Source: JAJDFU01 sp964640855
GTDB taxonomy: Bacteria; Bacteroidota; Bacteroidia; Chitinophagales; Saprospiraceae
NCBI GenBank assembly: GCA_964640855.1
Contig: CAZXIX010000111.1
Coordinates: 1-14,594, forward strand
Direction: 5' to 3'
DNA length: 14,594 nt
In this document: positions 1-8,998 of the stretch, in pieces
Numbering within the stretch: position 1 is the stretch's first letter
Layout: each line of letters begins with the position of its first letter
Position numbers and translations under genes: made by a program
Notes under the pieces: model-generated
Database searches by the model: none
Told to the model about the DNA's origin: nothing
Seen by the model: the letters and a program-made list of their open reading frames with translations, nothing else

Positions 1-3000
1 ATCCGGGCCTTCCGAGCTGTTCCCGTCTCCCCAATCCCAAAAGATATCGGCGCTCGGGGGAAAGGCCTGGTTCGTGATGGAAATGGTGTGCGGGATGCAG
101 CCCGTTGGATTGGGAATGACAAAACGGGGTACGACATCCGGCGGATCTACCTTGATCAGTTGGCGCACGGTATCGCTTCCACAAACATTTCGGGTTACCA
201 AAGTCACGAAAACAGAATCCCGATCGTCCAGGGTCTCATATCGGATCGGAGCGGGATTTCGATCCAGCGAAAAGCGGCCGTTACCGAAATCCCAGCGGTA
301 GGATGTGCTGGCATCATCGGGCGTCGACAAGTTGGTGAAAGTCGCGTCGAAGGGGCTGCAACCTGAGTCGGGAAACACCGTAAACCGGGTATCCGGAAAA
401 GGCCTCACAAAGAGCGTTTGTTGCTGAATGTCGTTGCCACAAAGGTTTTGGGCCAACAAAATGACATCGTAGGTAGTATCTCTTGTTCCACCCTGGTAAA
501 TCAATGGGTCCGGGTTTTCCAGCGAAGAGAATTCGCCATTCCCGAAATCCCACTCATAGGAGTTCTGAAAGCCGCTGGAGTTGTTGGTGAAGACCACCGA
601 GTTGGATTGCGCGCAGATGGTGGCGGGAGTAAAGGAAAAACCCGCGACGGGCGGCCCCTTTATATTGATGGGTTTCTGAATAGAGTCCCGGCAGCCTGCC
701 TGGGTCGTCATGGTCAGGCTTACCACAAAAATCCCCTCCTGGGTGTAGGTATATTCCGGCTCCCGTTCGCCACTGCTGCCCCCGTCTCCAAAGTTCCACC
801 GGGGGGTAACGGTCGGGTCCTGCAATTCGGTGGTGTTGGTGAACCGAACCCGATCAATATTCACACAGGCCAGCGTATCGGATTCAAAATCGGATCGGGG
901 CAATGGGTTCACCGTGATCCTGCGCAGGTCCGAAAAGAAGCAGCCATCCCGGTCGAAGGTGTAGGTTATCACCTGCTCTCCCTCTCCGGTCAGCGAAGGA
1001 TCAAACCGAAAGCCTTCGGGAATTGAGCCCACGACCCCGGGACCCGTGAATGTGCCACCCAGGGGAGATCCGGCCAGGATCAACGGGTCCTCCGACTCGC
1101 AGAGGACCGTATCCGGACCGGCATCCGTGCCGGTCAGGTCGATCACCCGAATAACCTTGGAGGCTACCACCTCGCAGTCGACTGCGGCGGGGGGCGAAAA
1201 GGAGTACTGGACAATGTACTCCCCTTCCCCGATAGTGGGGTCAAAAACGCCGGACGGGTCCACGATGCCGGGTCCGGACCAGCTCCCTCCGGCCGGGCTG
1301 AACCCGGTGAGCGTATCGAGCCCGCCGTCGATGCAAATGGACTCGTTGGGACCGGGATCGACTACGGGGACCGGGATGACACCGATGGCAGCGGTTTCGG
1401 AGTTGATGCATCCGCTGACGGGGTCCTGATGGGTGTATTCGACCAGGTAAGGAGGAGGACTCCCGGTGATCAGGGCTGCTTCGGACGGATCAAACAATCC
1501 GCTTGCCGGCTCGGTTATGCCCGGCCCGGACCACAACCCCGGTTGGGGAAGCGCGCCAATTAAGGGCGTGGGCTGCTCACAGATCGTCTGGTCGGGCACG
1601 GTGACCACGGGAAGCGGTTGGACACGGGTGGAAAAGGTGGCTATATTTTCACAACCGTTCTCATCCGGCAGGGTCTGGTAGGAGAATCGATACAAACCGG
1701 GTCCCGATTCCCCCGGGAGGAACTTGTCGCCCTCCACCACCAGGCCGCCCTCCAGCGGGGTCCAGGTTCCACCCACCGGGTTGGCAGCCAGCTGAAGGGT
1801 GTCTACGGAAGCGCATATCTGCGAGGGATTGAGGAAGGTGATATTCGGTCTGTCGTTTACGGTGATAAAGACCGTATCCCTGGAGCTGCAATTGTCGGAG
1901 CCAATGGTGTAAACCAGAGTGCTGACCCCCGCACCGGCCACGGCGGGGAAAAATCGATCTCCCACCAGCGCGGGCGATTGGCTCCAAACTCCTCCCGGTG
2001 TCTGGACCTGATCGTTCAGATCATAGAAGGGAACGCTGATACAGAAACTGGTGTCCGGGCCGGCGTTCACGGGGGGAGGAGGGTCCACCCTCACGAATGC
2101 CGAGTCCTCCCCTGCGCATCCCTTTTCATCCGTAAAGCGGTAAAAAACCTTGAATTCCTGGCCCACCCCGCCCAATGCGTTGAATAGCCCCCCATCCGGG
2201 TCTACGATTCGCCCGCTGCCATCGTCGCGCCAGACCCCCATTCCGCCAATGGAAGGGGATCCGACCAATCTGATAGGTTCGGGGGTGTCGCAGGCAAAGG
2301 TGTCATTGGCTGTGACGTTGGGAAGGTCGACTACCTGAATGGGGAAAGAGTTGGTTTGTATGCAACCGGTAACCGGATCGGGCGGCGTTTCATAAGAAAT
2401 TTCAAAAAGCCCCAAACCGCTGGCGGAAGGTAGGAAAACGCCTTCCGGGGTGATCTGCCCTCCGTCGGACACGCGCCAGATGCCTCCGGCAGGGGTGGGT
2501 GCGAGGAGTCCGATCGGGAGAGCCTCCACGTCTCGGCAAACTTCCTGGGGCGGGTCGTCGAAAACGATCTGGGGAAGAGCAAAGACTTCTACCGGGAAGG
2601 AATCCTGCACCACGCAGGGAGCCATATCCGGCGTGAAGGTAAAAGTAAGCTGATAAACACCCGGCTCCACCGATGCGGGATCAAACCTACCGCCTGGCGT
2701 GATGCCCGGTCCCGACCAGAGCCCGGAGCCCTCTTCGGAGGCCGACGCCTGAAAATTGAAGGGAGCGTCGTTCAGGCAGAATTCAGTGGGAGGTGGCAGG
2801 GTGAGGGTGGGCGTAGGGACCACAATAAAGGATTCCACATCTGCACCGTCGCCGCAGGCATTGGTGGCCTGCAGACGGATATCTTTTTGTCCGGGATTGG
2901 GAAAGGTGACCGTCGCATCCCGCTCGCTACTGGTCAGGGGTACGCCGTCCGGGTTAAAGTTCCAAAGGTAGCCGGTAATGGGGCTTCCTCGTTCGGAAAA

Positions 3001-4392
3001 GCCCTTCGTCCCTTCGCCAAAATCCAGGACCACGTTGTCGCAGACGTTCGGCAAATTGAAAATATCGACCAGGGGCTTATCCGCAATCGCGAAGGTATCT
3101 CGCCAAACGCTCCTTCCGCAATCGCCGACCAGGGTCAGAGAGACTTCGTATCGGCCCCAGGAGTTGAAGGTGACTGTATAATCCCCCGGGTTGGGCGCAT
3201 CCGGGTTAATGCCGGGAGGGATCGGGTTGCCGCCGGTCGTCAGGCGTCGGACATCCCAAATGGCTTGACTGAAATCTCCCGTACTGTTGTTGATGAATTC
3301 CACAGTAGCCGGCACACAATTGCCTAACTGCCTGGCCGTGACATCGGCCACCGGTGTTTCCTCGATGGGCGGAAGGGGCTTAAAGATCTCGGAGGTGATG
3401 TTGCAATTGATGCTGGTGATGGCAAGCCCCACCTCGTAGTTTCCGGGTTTCAGGAAACGGACTTCAATGAAGTTGCTGTTGGTGAGATTGCCGCCGCAGA
3501 GTTCCCAATCAACCCCCTCGACACCGGGCCTGACAGTCCAGGTCTGCGGGAGCTTGTCCAGGCAGATGTTGTTACCGCCCGAGCCTTGTCTTACTTCCGC
3601 CACGAAAGAGGCATCGTCAAATCGCCAGCATTCGTTGGTACAGGGAAGGTCAGGCGGGGTGATGGAAAAGTCGGCTACGGGAGGCTCGCTGACCAGGATC
3701 GGAGCCCGGATGACCACATCCCGGCCACAAGGATTCGCCGCCACAAGTTGGAAATCGAAGGCATTTTGTTCTCCCGAGGCCACTCTTCCGCAGGAAGTTT
3801 CATTGAAATCAATGGTTATGATATCGAAAGCTCCGGACAGAAGCTCCTCCTGCGTAAAGGACTCGACCACTTCCCCACTGATCAATACCGCGTACTGGGT
3901 GCCGGGGCTGTTGTTGCGGTTTATGCCGGTAAGGGAAAACCGGATCTGATCCGGAGCGCAGACGTTCAGTGCATTGAGGGCAGAAATATCTGCCGTGGGT
4001 CTTCGCCCTACGTACACCTTTAACCGGGTTGTGTTGGGCTGCGGACAAGGACTAAAAGAGGCATTCAGGGACCTAACCGTGACCGTGTAAAAGCCTTCAT
4101 TGGCATAATTGTGCGGGGGTAGAACGCGGAGATTTCCGCCAAAAAGAGAGGTGGGCGTGCCGTCCCCCCAATCCACGCTCAGGTTGAACGTGGCCCCACC
4201 GGCCGCGTCGTTGTTTCTGAGGTTCAATGTTTTGTACCCTTCGCAAAGAATAATCGTATCGCCGGCTATACGCGCATTCGGATCATTGGGATCCAATTCT
4301 ACATCGGGCGGAGAGGGACACTGACCCTGCAGGCTGCTGCAGAAGAGCAGGCCCAGGATAAGAACGGTCGCCTGAAGTAGCCATCTATGCAT
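1..4392 (-). CDS. Giant secreted PKD/Ig-like repeat surface protein (C-terminus beyond window)
   Basis: The minus frame is open for all 1464 codons from the ATG at 4392 to the window edge. The N-terminus MHRWLLQATVLILGLLFCSS followed by LQGQ is a typical signal peptide. PKD-like motifs are seen at about residue 75 (VDWGDGTP), 477 (LWNF), 1199 (RWNFGDGG), 1281 (EWDFGNGE), 1367 (RWDFGNGR) and 1452-1456 (WDWGD). Between about residues 545 and 1160 lie eight Ig-like units with the pattern GGxWSGPGI-x-G-x-FDP. The protein is rich in Cys, Pro, Gly and Asp, as expected of an extracellular Bacteroidota adhesin. From family knowledge, such proteins usually end in a gliding-motility-associated/type IX sorting domain; that end is not visible here. 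The start is one base after the stop of the PorP/SprF-like gene, so the two are almost certainly co-transcribed. A role in adhesion or gliding is inferred; the ligand is unknown. Confidence 0.88.
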   Translation of the reverse strand, partial: MHRWLLQATVLILGLLFCSSLQGQCPSPPDVELDPNDPNARIAGDTIILCEGYKTLNLRNNDAAGGATFNLSVDWGDGTPTSLFGGNLRVLPPHNYANEGFYTVTVRSLNASFSPCPQPNTTRLKVYVGRRPTADISALNALNVCAPDQIRFSLTGINRNNSPGTQYAVLISGEVVESFTQEELLSGAFDIITIDFNETSCGRVASGEQNAFDFQLVAANPCGRDVVIRAPILVSEPPVADFSITPPDLPCTNECWRFDDASFVAEVRQGSGGNNICLDKLPQTWTVRPGVEGVDWELCGGNLTNSNFIEVRFLKPGNYEVGLAITSINCNITSEIFKPLPPIEETPVADVTARQLGNCVPATVEFINNSTGDFSQAIWDVRRLTTGGNPIPPGINPDAPNPGDYTVTFNSWGRYEVSLTLVGDCGRSVWRDTFAIADKPLVDIFNLPNVCDNVVLDFGEGTKGFSERGSPITGYLWNFNPDGVPLTSSERDATVTFPNPGQKDIRLQATNACGDGADVESFIVVPTPTLTLPPPTEFCLNDAPFNFQASASEEGSGLWSGPGITPGGRFDPASVEPGVYQLTFTFTPDMAPCVVQDSFPVEVFALPQIVFDDPPQEVCRDVEALPIGLLAPTPAGGIWRVSDGGQITPEGVFLPSASGLGLFEISYETPPDPVTGCIQTNSFPIQVVDLPNVTANDTFACDTPEPIRLVGSPSIGGMGVWRDDGSGRIVDPDGGLFNALGGVGQEFKVFYRFTDEKGCAGEDSAFVRVDPPPPVNAGPDTSFCISVPFYDLNDQVQTPGGVWSQSPALVGDRFFPAVAGAGVSTLVYTIGSDNCSSRDTVFITVNDRPNITFLNPSQICASVDTLQLAANPVGGTWTPLEGGLVVEGDKFLPGESGPGLYRFSYQTLPDENGCENIATFSTRVQPLPVVTVPDQTICEQPTPLIGALPQPGLWSGPGITEPASGLFDPSEAALITGSPPPYLVEYTHQDPVSGCINSETAAIGVIPVPVVDPGPNESICIDGGLDTLTGFSPAGGSWSGPGIVDPSGVFDPTIGEGEYIVQYSFSPPAAVDCEVVASKVIRVIDLTGTDAGPDTVLCESEDPLILAGSPLGGTFTGPGVVGSIPEGFRFDPSLTGEGEQVITYTFDRDGCFFSDLRRITVNPLPRSDFESDTLACVNIDRVRFTNTTELQDPTVTPRWNFGDGGSSGEREPEYTYTQEGIFVVSLTMTTQAGCRDSIQKPINIKGPPVAGFSFTPATICAQSNSVVFTNNSSGFQNSYEWDFGNGEFSSLENPDPLIYQGGTRDTTYDVILLAQNLCGNDIQQQTLFVRPFPDTRFTVFPDSGCSPFDATFTNLSTPDDASTSYRWDFGNGRFSLDRNPAPIRYETLDDRDSVFVTLVTRNVCGSDTVRQLIKVDPPDVVPRFVIPNPTGCIPHTISITNQAFPPSADIFWDWGDGNSSEGPD
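1000..2780 (-). repeat. Eight tandem Ig-like units encoded within the giant surface protein
   Basis: The core Trp codon (Phe in the last unit) of successive GGxW motifs starts at 2718, 2478, 2232, 1986, 1764, 1533, 1281 and 1050. Spacings are therefore 240, 246, 246, 222, 231, 252 and 231 bases, or 74-84 residues per unit, all in frame. Units 1, 6 and 7 carry the full WSGPGI sequence and unit 8 has FTGPGV; units 2-5 are more diverged (WRVSD, WRDDG, WSQSP, WTPLE). The outer boundaries are approximate. DNA-level identity between units looks low, so these are old protein-domain repeats rather than recent duplications. Confidence 0.8.
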
Positions 4393-4393
4393 G

Positions 4394-5512
4394 CTAAAAT
4401 AGAGTCTCGCAGTCCAGAAAGTTCGTTTTGCGCCCGGGCCGCCTGGCAAACCCGATGAAAGTTTCCAGGTTATACCGGAAAACGAGTTCGTATATCAAAC
4501 CACTCGAAAAACCGACCCCGGACAGGTTGACATCCACGCTCAGGCCGATCAGATAATCCAGATCGTTGGTGTCTCCGAATTGAAAGCCGCCGTGAATGAT
4601 CAGGGAGCTTGTGTTGCCCTGACCGGTGGGCACCGGCCACCTGCCCTGGTAGAAAAGACCGGAGTACAGGGAATGCCAGATCAGAAAAGCTCCGATCTGA
4701 GCATTTTGGAAATTTTCTCCGAAGTCAAAAATAGGATCTCCCTGGATCTCCATCTTAAATTGGGGCGAAAAGGTGATATTCCGCCGGGCCCCACGGAACA
4801 AGGTAACCGGGTAGAGGGCTCCAAAGTGGATCGTTAATCGCGGAGGCGTACTGTTGGGCAGGCCCAAAAGGGAATTGTTCCCGCCCAGGCTGGCTCCGAA
4901 TAAGGAAGGCACATGGTGCAAGGCGAACCCGATCGCATATCGATGCTGGTAATAACTTCTGGCGTTGACCGATTGCCCGGCATCAAACCGCCAAAGGAAG
5001 CCAAAATCGAAGTCGAGGTAGCTGCTCTGGTCGTTCTCCAGATTGGCCGTTGTCGAATTGATCGGCCCGAGTATGGGGTCGATCTGGTCCGAAAAAAGGG
5101 CGTTTTTCCAATTGATACGATGTTGTATCCAGCGCGCCTGCAAGCCTATGTGGAGATTGTTATCGGGCCAGGAAACGACATAGGCATAATTCAATCCGAT
5201 GCTCGTGGTCTGGTAATTGAGCGTGCCGTCGAAAGAACCCAAAATATTCAGTCCGATACCGCTGTTGAGCACGGGCTCTTGCCATTCGACCGATACATTG
5301 TAGAGGTTGTATCCTCCGTCGATGTTGAACCAGCGCGACTGACCGACGGCGTGCAGCGTCAGGCCTTCGTCAATCCCCGTGAATGCGGGATTCAATTGCA
5401 TGCGGTTGAGAAAAAACTAGGAGAAAGTCGGATCCTGCGCATGAGCCGGTTGGCTTAGGAACAAGCACGCAAACAAGGTCGTGGTCAGGGTAAATAGGGA
5501 GTATACTTTCAT
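4394..5512 (-). CDS. PorP/SprF-family outer-membrane protein, interrupted by in-frame TAG at codon 32
   Basis: PorP/SprF proteins are outer-membrane proteins linked to type IX secretion and to presenting surface adhesins such as SprB in Bacteroidota. The frame starts at the ATG at 5512 with a signal peptide (MKVYSLFTLTTTLFACLFLS, then QPAHAQ). It continues DPTFS-stop-FFLNRMQLNPAFTG, which is the family's N-terminal signature (D-P-x-F-S-Q-F-x-x-N-x-x-x-L-N-P-A-F-T-G) with TAG in place of the Gln. The remaining 340 codons are open to the TAG at 4394-4396 and read as an alternating, aromatic-rich beta-barrel. With the stop obeyed, the only later start is the ATG at 5401 (335 aa), which would lack a signal peptide. 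Total length with read-through is 372 residues, normal for the family. The giant PKD gene begins one base downstream. A recent nonsense mutation, suppression or a base-call error all fit. Confidence 0.85.
5417..5419 (-). other. In-frame amber codon inside the porP-like gene
   Basis: The codons read TCC TAG TTT TTT CTC on the minus strand. A single C-to-T change would convert CAG (Gln), the residue usual at this site in PorP/SprF proteins, into TAG. Frame is kept on both sides: signal peptide and DPTFS before, FFLNRMQLNPAFTG after. No indel is needed to explain it. Confidence 0.85.
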
Positions 5513-5869
5513 GGGGGAACTCAAGTCGCATCTAGAGCTGAAAATCGTTTCATGGGAATCGCATCTTTACGAATATAATCTTTTTATGTTTTTATTTCCG
5601 AAAAAAAAACACGACTCCTGCCGGCCCGAAAGACCTGTGACTGTTCCTTTTGAGGACTTGGCAGGCCCCCATACCATCGGGAGCAGACTATACTTGAACT
5701 TAAAAGCCACCTTCCGTTCCCATCCGGAAGGTCGACAGGAAGAAAAAACCGGAGATTGCCGGGGCCTTTGCTGGCGGGAAATCCAAAGCTTGCCGGAGAT
5801 GCATTTTTTTCTGCTTCGCTTCAAAAAGTTGCCATAACTGGCTACCTTCCGCCCGGTAAAATCCAGGTA
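5513..5869. other. Divergent intergenic region between porP-like gene and purine nucleoside phosphorylase
   Basis: No convincing gene is present in these 357 bases. It should carry promoters for both divergent units. On the minus strand a TATATTCG at 5577-5570 matches the Bacteroidota -7 element TAnnTTTG at 7 of 8 positions and lies about 58 bases before the porP-like ATG, but no clear TTG sits at the right distance. On the plus strand TATACTTG at 5689-5696 is a similar 7/8 match, again without a good -33 partner. A nine-base A run lies at about 5601-5609. A perfect 8-bp inverted repeat is listed separately. Confidence 0.5.
5709..5732. repeat. Perfect 8-bp inverted repeat (stem-loop)
   Basis: ACCTTCCG at 5709-5716 and CGGAAGGT at 5725-5732 are exact reverse complements around an 8-base loop. 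No U-run follows on either strand, so a terminator is unlikely. It lies about 140 bases before the phosphorylase start and could be an operator or leader hairpin, or chance. Confidence 0.35.
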
Positions 5870-6697
5870 ATGCTGTACGACGAAATCCAGGAAGCCGTAG
5901 CATATATCCGGCAGAAATCCGACTTCCAACCGCGTTATGGGATCATTCTGGGCACAGGTTTAGGGAACCTGGTCGATGAGATGGAAATCGAAAGGGAGAT
6001 CCCCTATCGCGGCATCCCTCACTTTCCTGAATCCACGGTCCAAAGCCACCGGGGTAAGTTATACCTGGGGACTTTCGACGGGTCTCCGGTTGCCGCACTG
6101 GCCGGCCGGTTTCATTACTACGAGGGCTATTCCATGCTCCAGGTTACCTTTCCGGTACGGGTGTTGAAATACCTGGGCATTGAGCGATTGTTCATCTCCA
6201 ACGCGGCTGGCAGCGTACATCCGCAGATCGATCCGGGCGACATCGTATTCATCCGGGATCACATCAATTTACATGCCGAGAATCCACTCCGTGGCTATAA
6301 TGACGAAAGGCTGGGGCCTCGCTTTCCCGACATGCTGAATACTTACGACGGGGGCCTGAACGCCAAGGCCATGGAAATTTCCCGCGAGTTGGGTATCCGC
6401 GCCCACCAGGGAGTTTATCTCGGGTTGCAAGGGCCAAATCTGGAAACCCCGGCCGAGTACCGGATGGCCCATGTCCTGGGAGCCGACCTGGTCGGCATGT
6501 CCACCATTCCGGAAGTGATCGTGGCCCGGCATATGGATCTGCCCGTTTTCGTTATTTCCGTCACCACCAACCGCTGTTATCCGATCGACGATATCAAGGA
6601 GACCAGTGTCGAGGATGTGATCGAGGTGGCTCAATCGGCCGAGCCCCGCCTGCGCGCCATCCTGAAAGCGATCTTCCGCCATCTGGATAACGGATGA
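5870..6697 (+). CDS. punA: Purine nucleoside phosphorylase (trimeric, inosine/guanosine type)
   Basis: This 275-residue cytoplasmic enzyme should split purine nucleosides with phosphate to give free base and ribose-1-phosphate in purine salvage. Family motifs appear in order: ILGTGLG (phosphate loop, Thr29 where the mammalian enzyme has Ser), QSHRGK with His60, GRFHYYEGYS, NAAGS, GDIVFIRDHINL, then ETPAEYR with Glu196 and VTTNRC with Asn234. The last two match the purine-binding Glu and Asn of the low-molecular-weight trimeric family. The start at 5870 (MLYDEIQEAV) is preferred: family members begin this close to the first helix, and an upstream in-frame ATG at 5756 would add 38 unrelated residues. 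It is transcribed away from the porP-like gene. Phosphorolysis is well supported; exact base preference is not. Confidence 0.92.
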   Translation: MLYDEIQEAVAYIRQKSDFQPRYGIILGTGLGNLVDEMEIEREIPYRGIPHFPESTVQSHRGKLYLGTFDGSPVAALAGRFHYYEGYSMLQVTFPVRVLKYLGIERLFISNAAGSVHPQIDPGDIVFIRDHINLHAENPLRGYNDERLGPRFPDMLNTYDGGLNAKAMEISRELGIRAHQGVYLGLQGPNLETPAEYRMAHVLGADLVGMSTIPEVIVARHMDLPVFVISVTTNRCYPIDDIKETSVEDVIEVAQSAEPRLRAILKAIFRHLDNG

Positions 6698-6832
6698 TGG
6701 GTCTCATCCTGATTCTGCCGAAACCCTTCCCCGTTCTGCCTTAGCGCCTCTTCCACTCTGTCCTTTTTGTCTGCCGGCGAAAAGGCTCGTTCAATTTCTG
6801 TAATTTGGTTTTGCCTTACAAACCAATGGTAT

Positions 6833-8929
6833 ATGGCATCCACCCGACGATTGGCAGCCATTATGTTCACGGACATTCAGGGATATACCCGGCTGATGCA
6901 GCAGAGTGAATCCCGGGCTGTTGCCGTTCGGGCCCGCCACCGGGAAGTTTTTGGATCCTGCACAGAAGAGTACGAAGGCGAGATCATCCAATATTACGGC
7001 GATGGCACGCTCAGCATTTTCGACAGCACAGTGAATGCAGTCCGATGCGCAGCAGCCATGCAATTGGCCTTTCAGAAGGATCCCGCTATCCCGGTTCGGA
7101 TAGGCATCCATACCGGAGATATTCTCCTCACCGAGGATGACATCATCGGCGATAGTGTGAATCTTGCTGCCCGGGTGGAATCACTGGCTGTTCCGGGAAG
7201 TGTTCTGGTTTCCGGGAAGGTAGCCGACGAAATAAGGAGCCAGGAGGATCTGCCCCTGAAAAAGATGGGGGCTTTCCGTTTTAAAAATGATACGCACAAA
7301 CGGCAGGTTTTTGCCCTGGACCTGCCGGGGCTCGTCGTCCCCCGATCCAAAAAGCTGAAAGGCAAGCTCGAAAAAAAGTCTTCCGGCAAATCGGCCCGTA
7401 TCGTTTTTCCCTTGATCGCGGCGGTGGCTATACTGGCGACGGTTTTTGGAAACTGGTTTATCGGTCCGAAGCGTTCCGGGGAGCCATATGCTATTCAAAA
7501 GTTAGCCGTTCTTCCTTTTTCGGACCGGATGAATGATCCCGGGCAAGCCCACATCCTGAATGGTGTCCATGAGGCCATCATTTTTGAATTGCAAAAAGCC
7601 GGGGTACCGGTCGTTCCTCAGCCGACCATTCTGTCTTATGAAAACCCCATGCGTCAGGTGAACGATCTGGTCGATGAGTTGGGGATCAACGGGATCATTA
7701 CCGGCTCTCTCATGCGACAGGGAGATGCCATTCAGCTAGACATCAGCCTGATCGATATTCAGGGCGGGCAACAGAATTATCGCTGGAACCGCTCTTACGA
7801 AGGAGAGATCAAGGACTTGCTCTTCCTTTACAAAGAGGTCACCCGATCGGTGGCCAACGAAATTCAGATTGCCCTAAGCCCCGGGGTACAACAACGCCTG
7901 AATGAGGCGGAAAAAGTGAATGCAGAGGCTTACGAGCTTTATTTAAAAGGAAGGTATGAACTCAACCTCGGCAATGCGGAAAATCTGAACCAGGCCATCA
8001 CCTATTACGGGCAGTCTCTCGAGATCGATCCGCGCTTTGAAGAGGCCTACACGGATATGGTCGAAACCTACCTCTTGTTGGGCTTTGGAGGATTGGCCCC
8101 TTTCGAAGCCCACACCAATTTCCGACTGTGGCGCGAAAAGGCGATCGAGGCAAACCCGGCTCTCAAGCAGGATCACCAGCTTCAGGCCATGGTCAAGATC
8201 TTCAGCGAATGGGACTGGAAAGGGGCCGAGGAAGAGCTCATGCTTGCCATGGAAGAATACCCCAACTCCTCGGAACTCTACGATACCTATTGCCAGTTCT
8301 TGTGGGCCATGGGCCGTATAGATGAAAGCGTAGCTGCCGGAGAAAAAGCGGTAGAATTGGATTCCAACAATCATTGGGCCGGATGTAATCTGAGCTGGGC
8401 CTATTATTACGATGGGGACTACCATTCGGCTTTCCAACAATTGGGAGTTACGGCGGAAAAGCACGGCTGGAGTTGCCCCTATCATTACGGTGTCAAATGG
8501 CATTTGGTATTGGATACAAGTTCTAGAGAGACAATGCAAAAGCTGGACTTGCAGGAGTTGGAACAAAGAGTCCCTCTGGATGGCGAACCTGCTGAGTGGT
8601 TCGGTGGGATCAGCCTCCTGGCCTCGGTTTACAGCCGAACCGGAAGAGAATCGGATGCCCGTCGGGTATTGGACCGAATGCGAATGGTCGAACAGGAACG
8701 CTTCCTGGATCCGATGTCCTTTGTCTTCCCCTTGATCCACCTCCGCGAGTATGATCGGGCACTGGACCGTCTGGAAGAAGCCTACCTGCAGCGCTCTTTT
8801 TTCCTGATCTATTGCATCAAGGCGAACCCCACTCTGGATCCATTACGAGAGAACCCCCGCTTTTTAGCCATATTGGAAAAATTAGGGCTTCAGGATTCAG
8901 AAAAGGGCTTTGGGGCTATAGCCGGATAA
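6833..8929 (+). CDS. Membrane-anchored class III nucleotide cyclase with TolB-like and TPR domains
   Basis: The 698-residue protein starts with MASTRRLAAIMFTDIQGYT, the usual opening of this family. A start at 6767 would add 22 unlikely residues. Residues 1-175 form a class III cyclase domain: metal Asp14 (FTDIQGYT) and Asp57 (YYGDG), Asp103 in DIIG, and Asn110/Arg114 in VNLAAR. The purine-contacting Lys before GDG is Gln53, so substrate choice (ATP or GTP) is open. A single membrane helix lies at about 190-211, after a Lys-rich stretch. Residues about 219-345 (KLAVLPFSD onwards) resemble the TolB N-terminal/FlgO-like domain. TPR-like helices fill about 356-660, and the protein ends with KANPTLDPLRENPRF. 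The topology suggests a cytoplasmic cyclase reading a periplasmic TPR sensor; this is inferred. The next gene, 69 bases on, is a TPR lipoprotein with a related C-terminal motif. Confidence 0.88.
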   Translation: MASTRRLAAIMFTDIQGYTRLMQQSESRAVAVRARHREVFGSCTEEYEGEIIQYYGDGTLSIFDSTVNAVRCAAAMQLAFQKDPAIPVRIGIHTGDILLTEDDIIGDSVNLAARVESLAVPGSVLVSGKVADEIRSQEDLPLKKMGAFRFKNDTHKRQVFALDLPGLVVPRSKKLKGKLEKKSSGKSARIVFPLIAAVAILATVFGNWFIGPKRSGEPYAIQKLAVLPFSDRMNDPGQAHILNGVHEAIIFELQKAGVPVVPQPTILSYENPMRQVNDLVDELGINGIITGSLMRQGDAIQLDISLIDIQGGQQNYRWNRSYEGEIKDLLFLYKEVTRSVANEIQIALSPGVQQRLNEAEKVNAEAYELYLKGRYELNLGNAENLNQAITYYGQSLEIDPRFEEAYTDMVETYLLLGFGGLAPFEAHTNFRLWREKAIEANPALKQDHQLQAMVKIFSEWDWKGAEEELMLAMEEYPNSSELYDTYCQFLWAMGRIDESVAAGEKAVELDSNNHWAGCNLSWAYYYDGDYHSAFQQLGVTAEKHGWSCPYHYGVKWHLVLDTSSRETMQKLDLQELEQRVPLDGEPAEWFGGISLLASVYSRTGRESDARRVLDRMRMVEQERFLDPMSFVFPLIHLREYDRALDRLEEAYLQRSFFLIYCIKANPTLDPLRENPRFLAILEKLGLQDSEKGFGAIAG

Positions 8930-8998
8930 GCCGGATTGTCTTTAAATGGCATGAGGGCCACGAATTTGGTAAATTGAGAATCCACCAAATAACCCATT

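Noticed and set aside
1000..2780. CRISPR or DNA tandem repeat array
   Set aside because: The roughly 240-base periodicity is carried by protein motifs with low DNA identity; there are no short identical repeats with unique spacers.
418..3949. Long plus-strand open frames at 418-1026, 1618-2187, 2887-3327 and 3467-3949
   Set aside because: All are antisense to the 1464-codon minus-strand frame, have no recognisable domains, and result from GC-rich codon use on the other strand.
4913..5458. 181-codon plus-strand open frame
   Set aside because: It is antisense to the porP-like gene, whose protein matches a known family; this frame matches nothing.
6698..6832. Promoter for the cyclase gene (TAATTTG at 6801)
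   Set aside because: It lacks one T of the TAnnTTTG element and has no TTG at 17-23 bases upstream.
7943..8740. 265-codon minus-strand open frame
   Set aside because: It is antisense to the TPR region of the cyclase protein and has no domain or signal; the plus frame has clear TPR structure.
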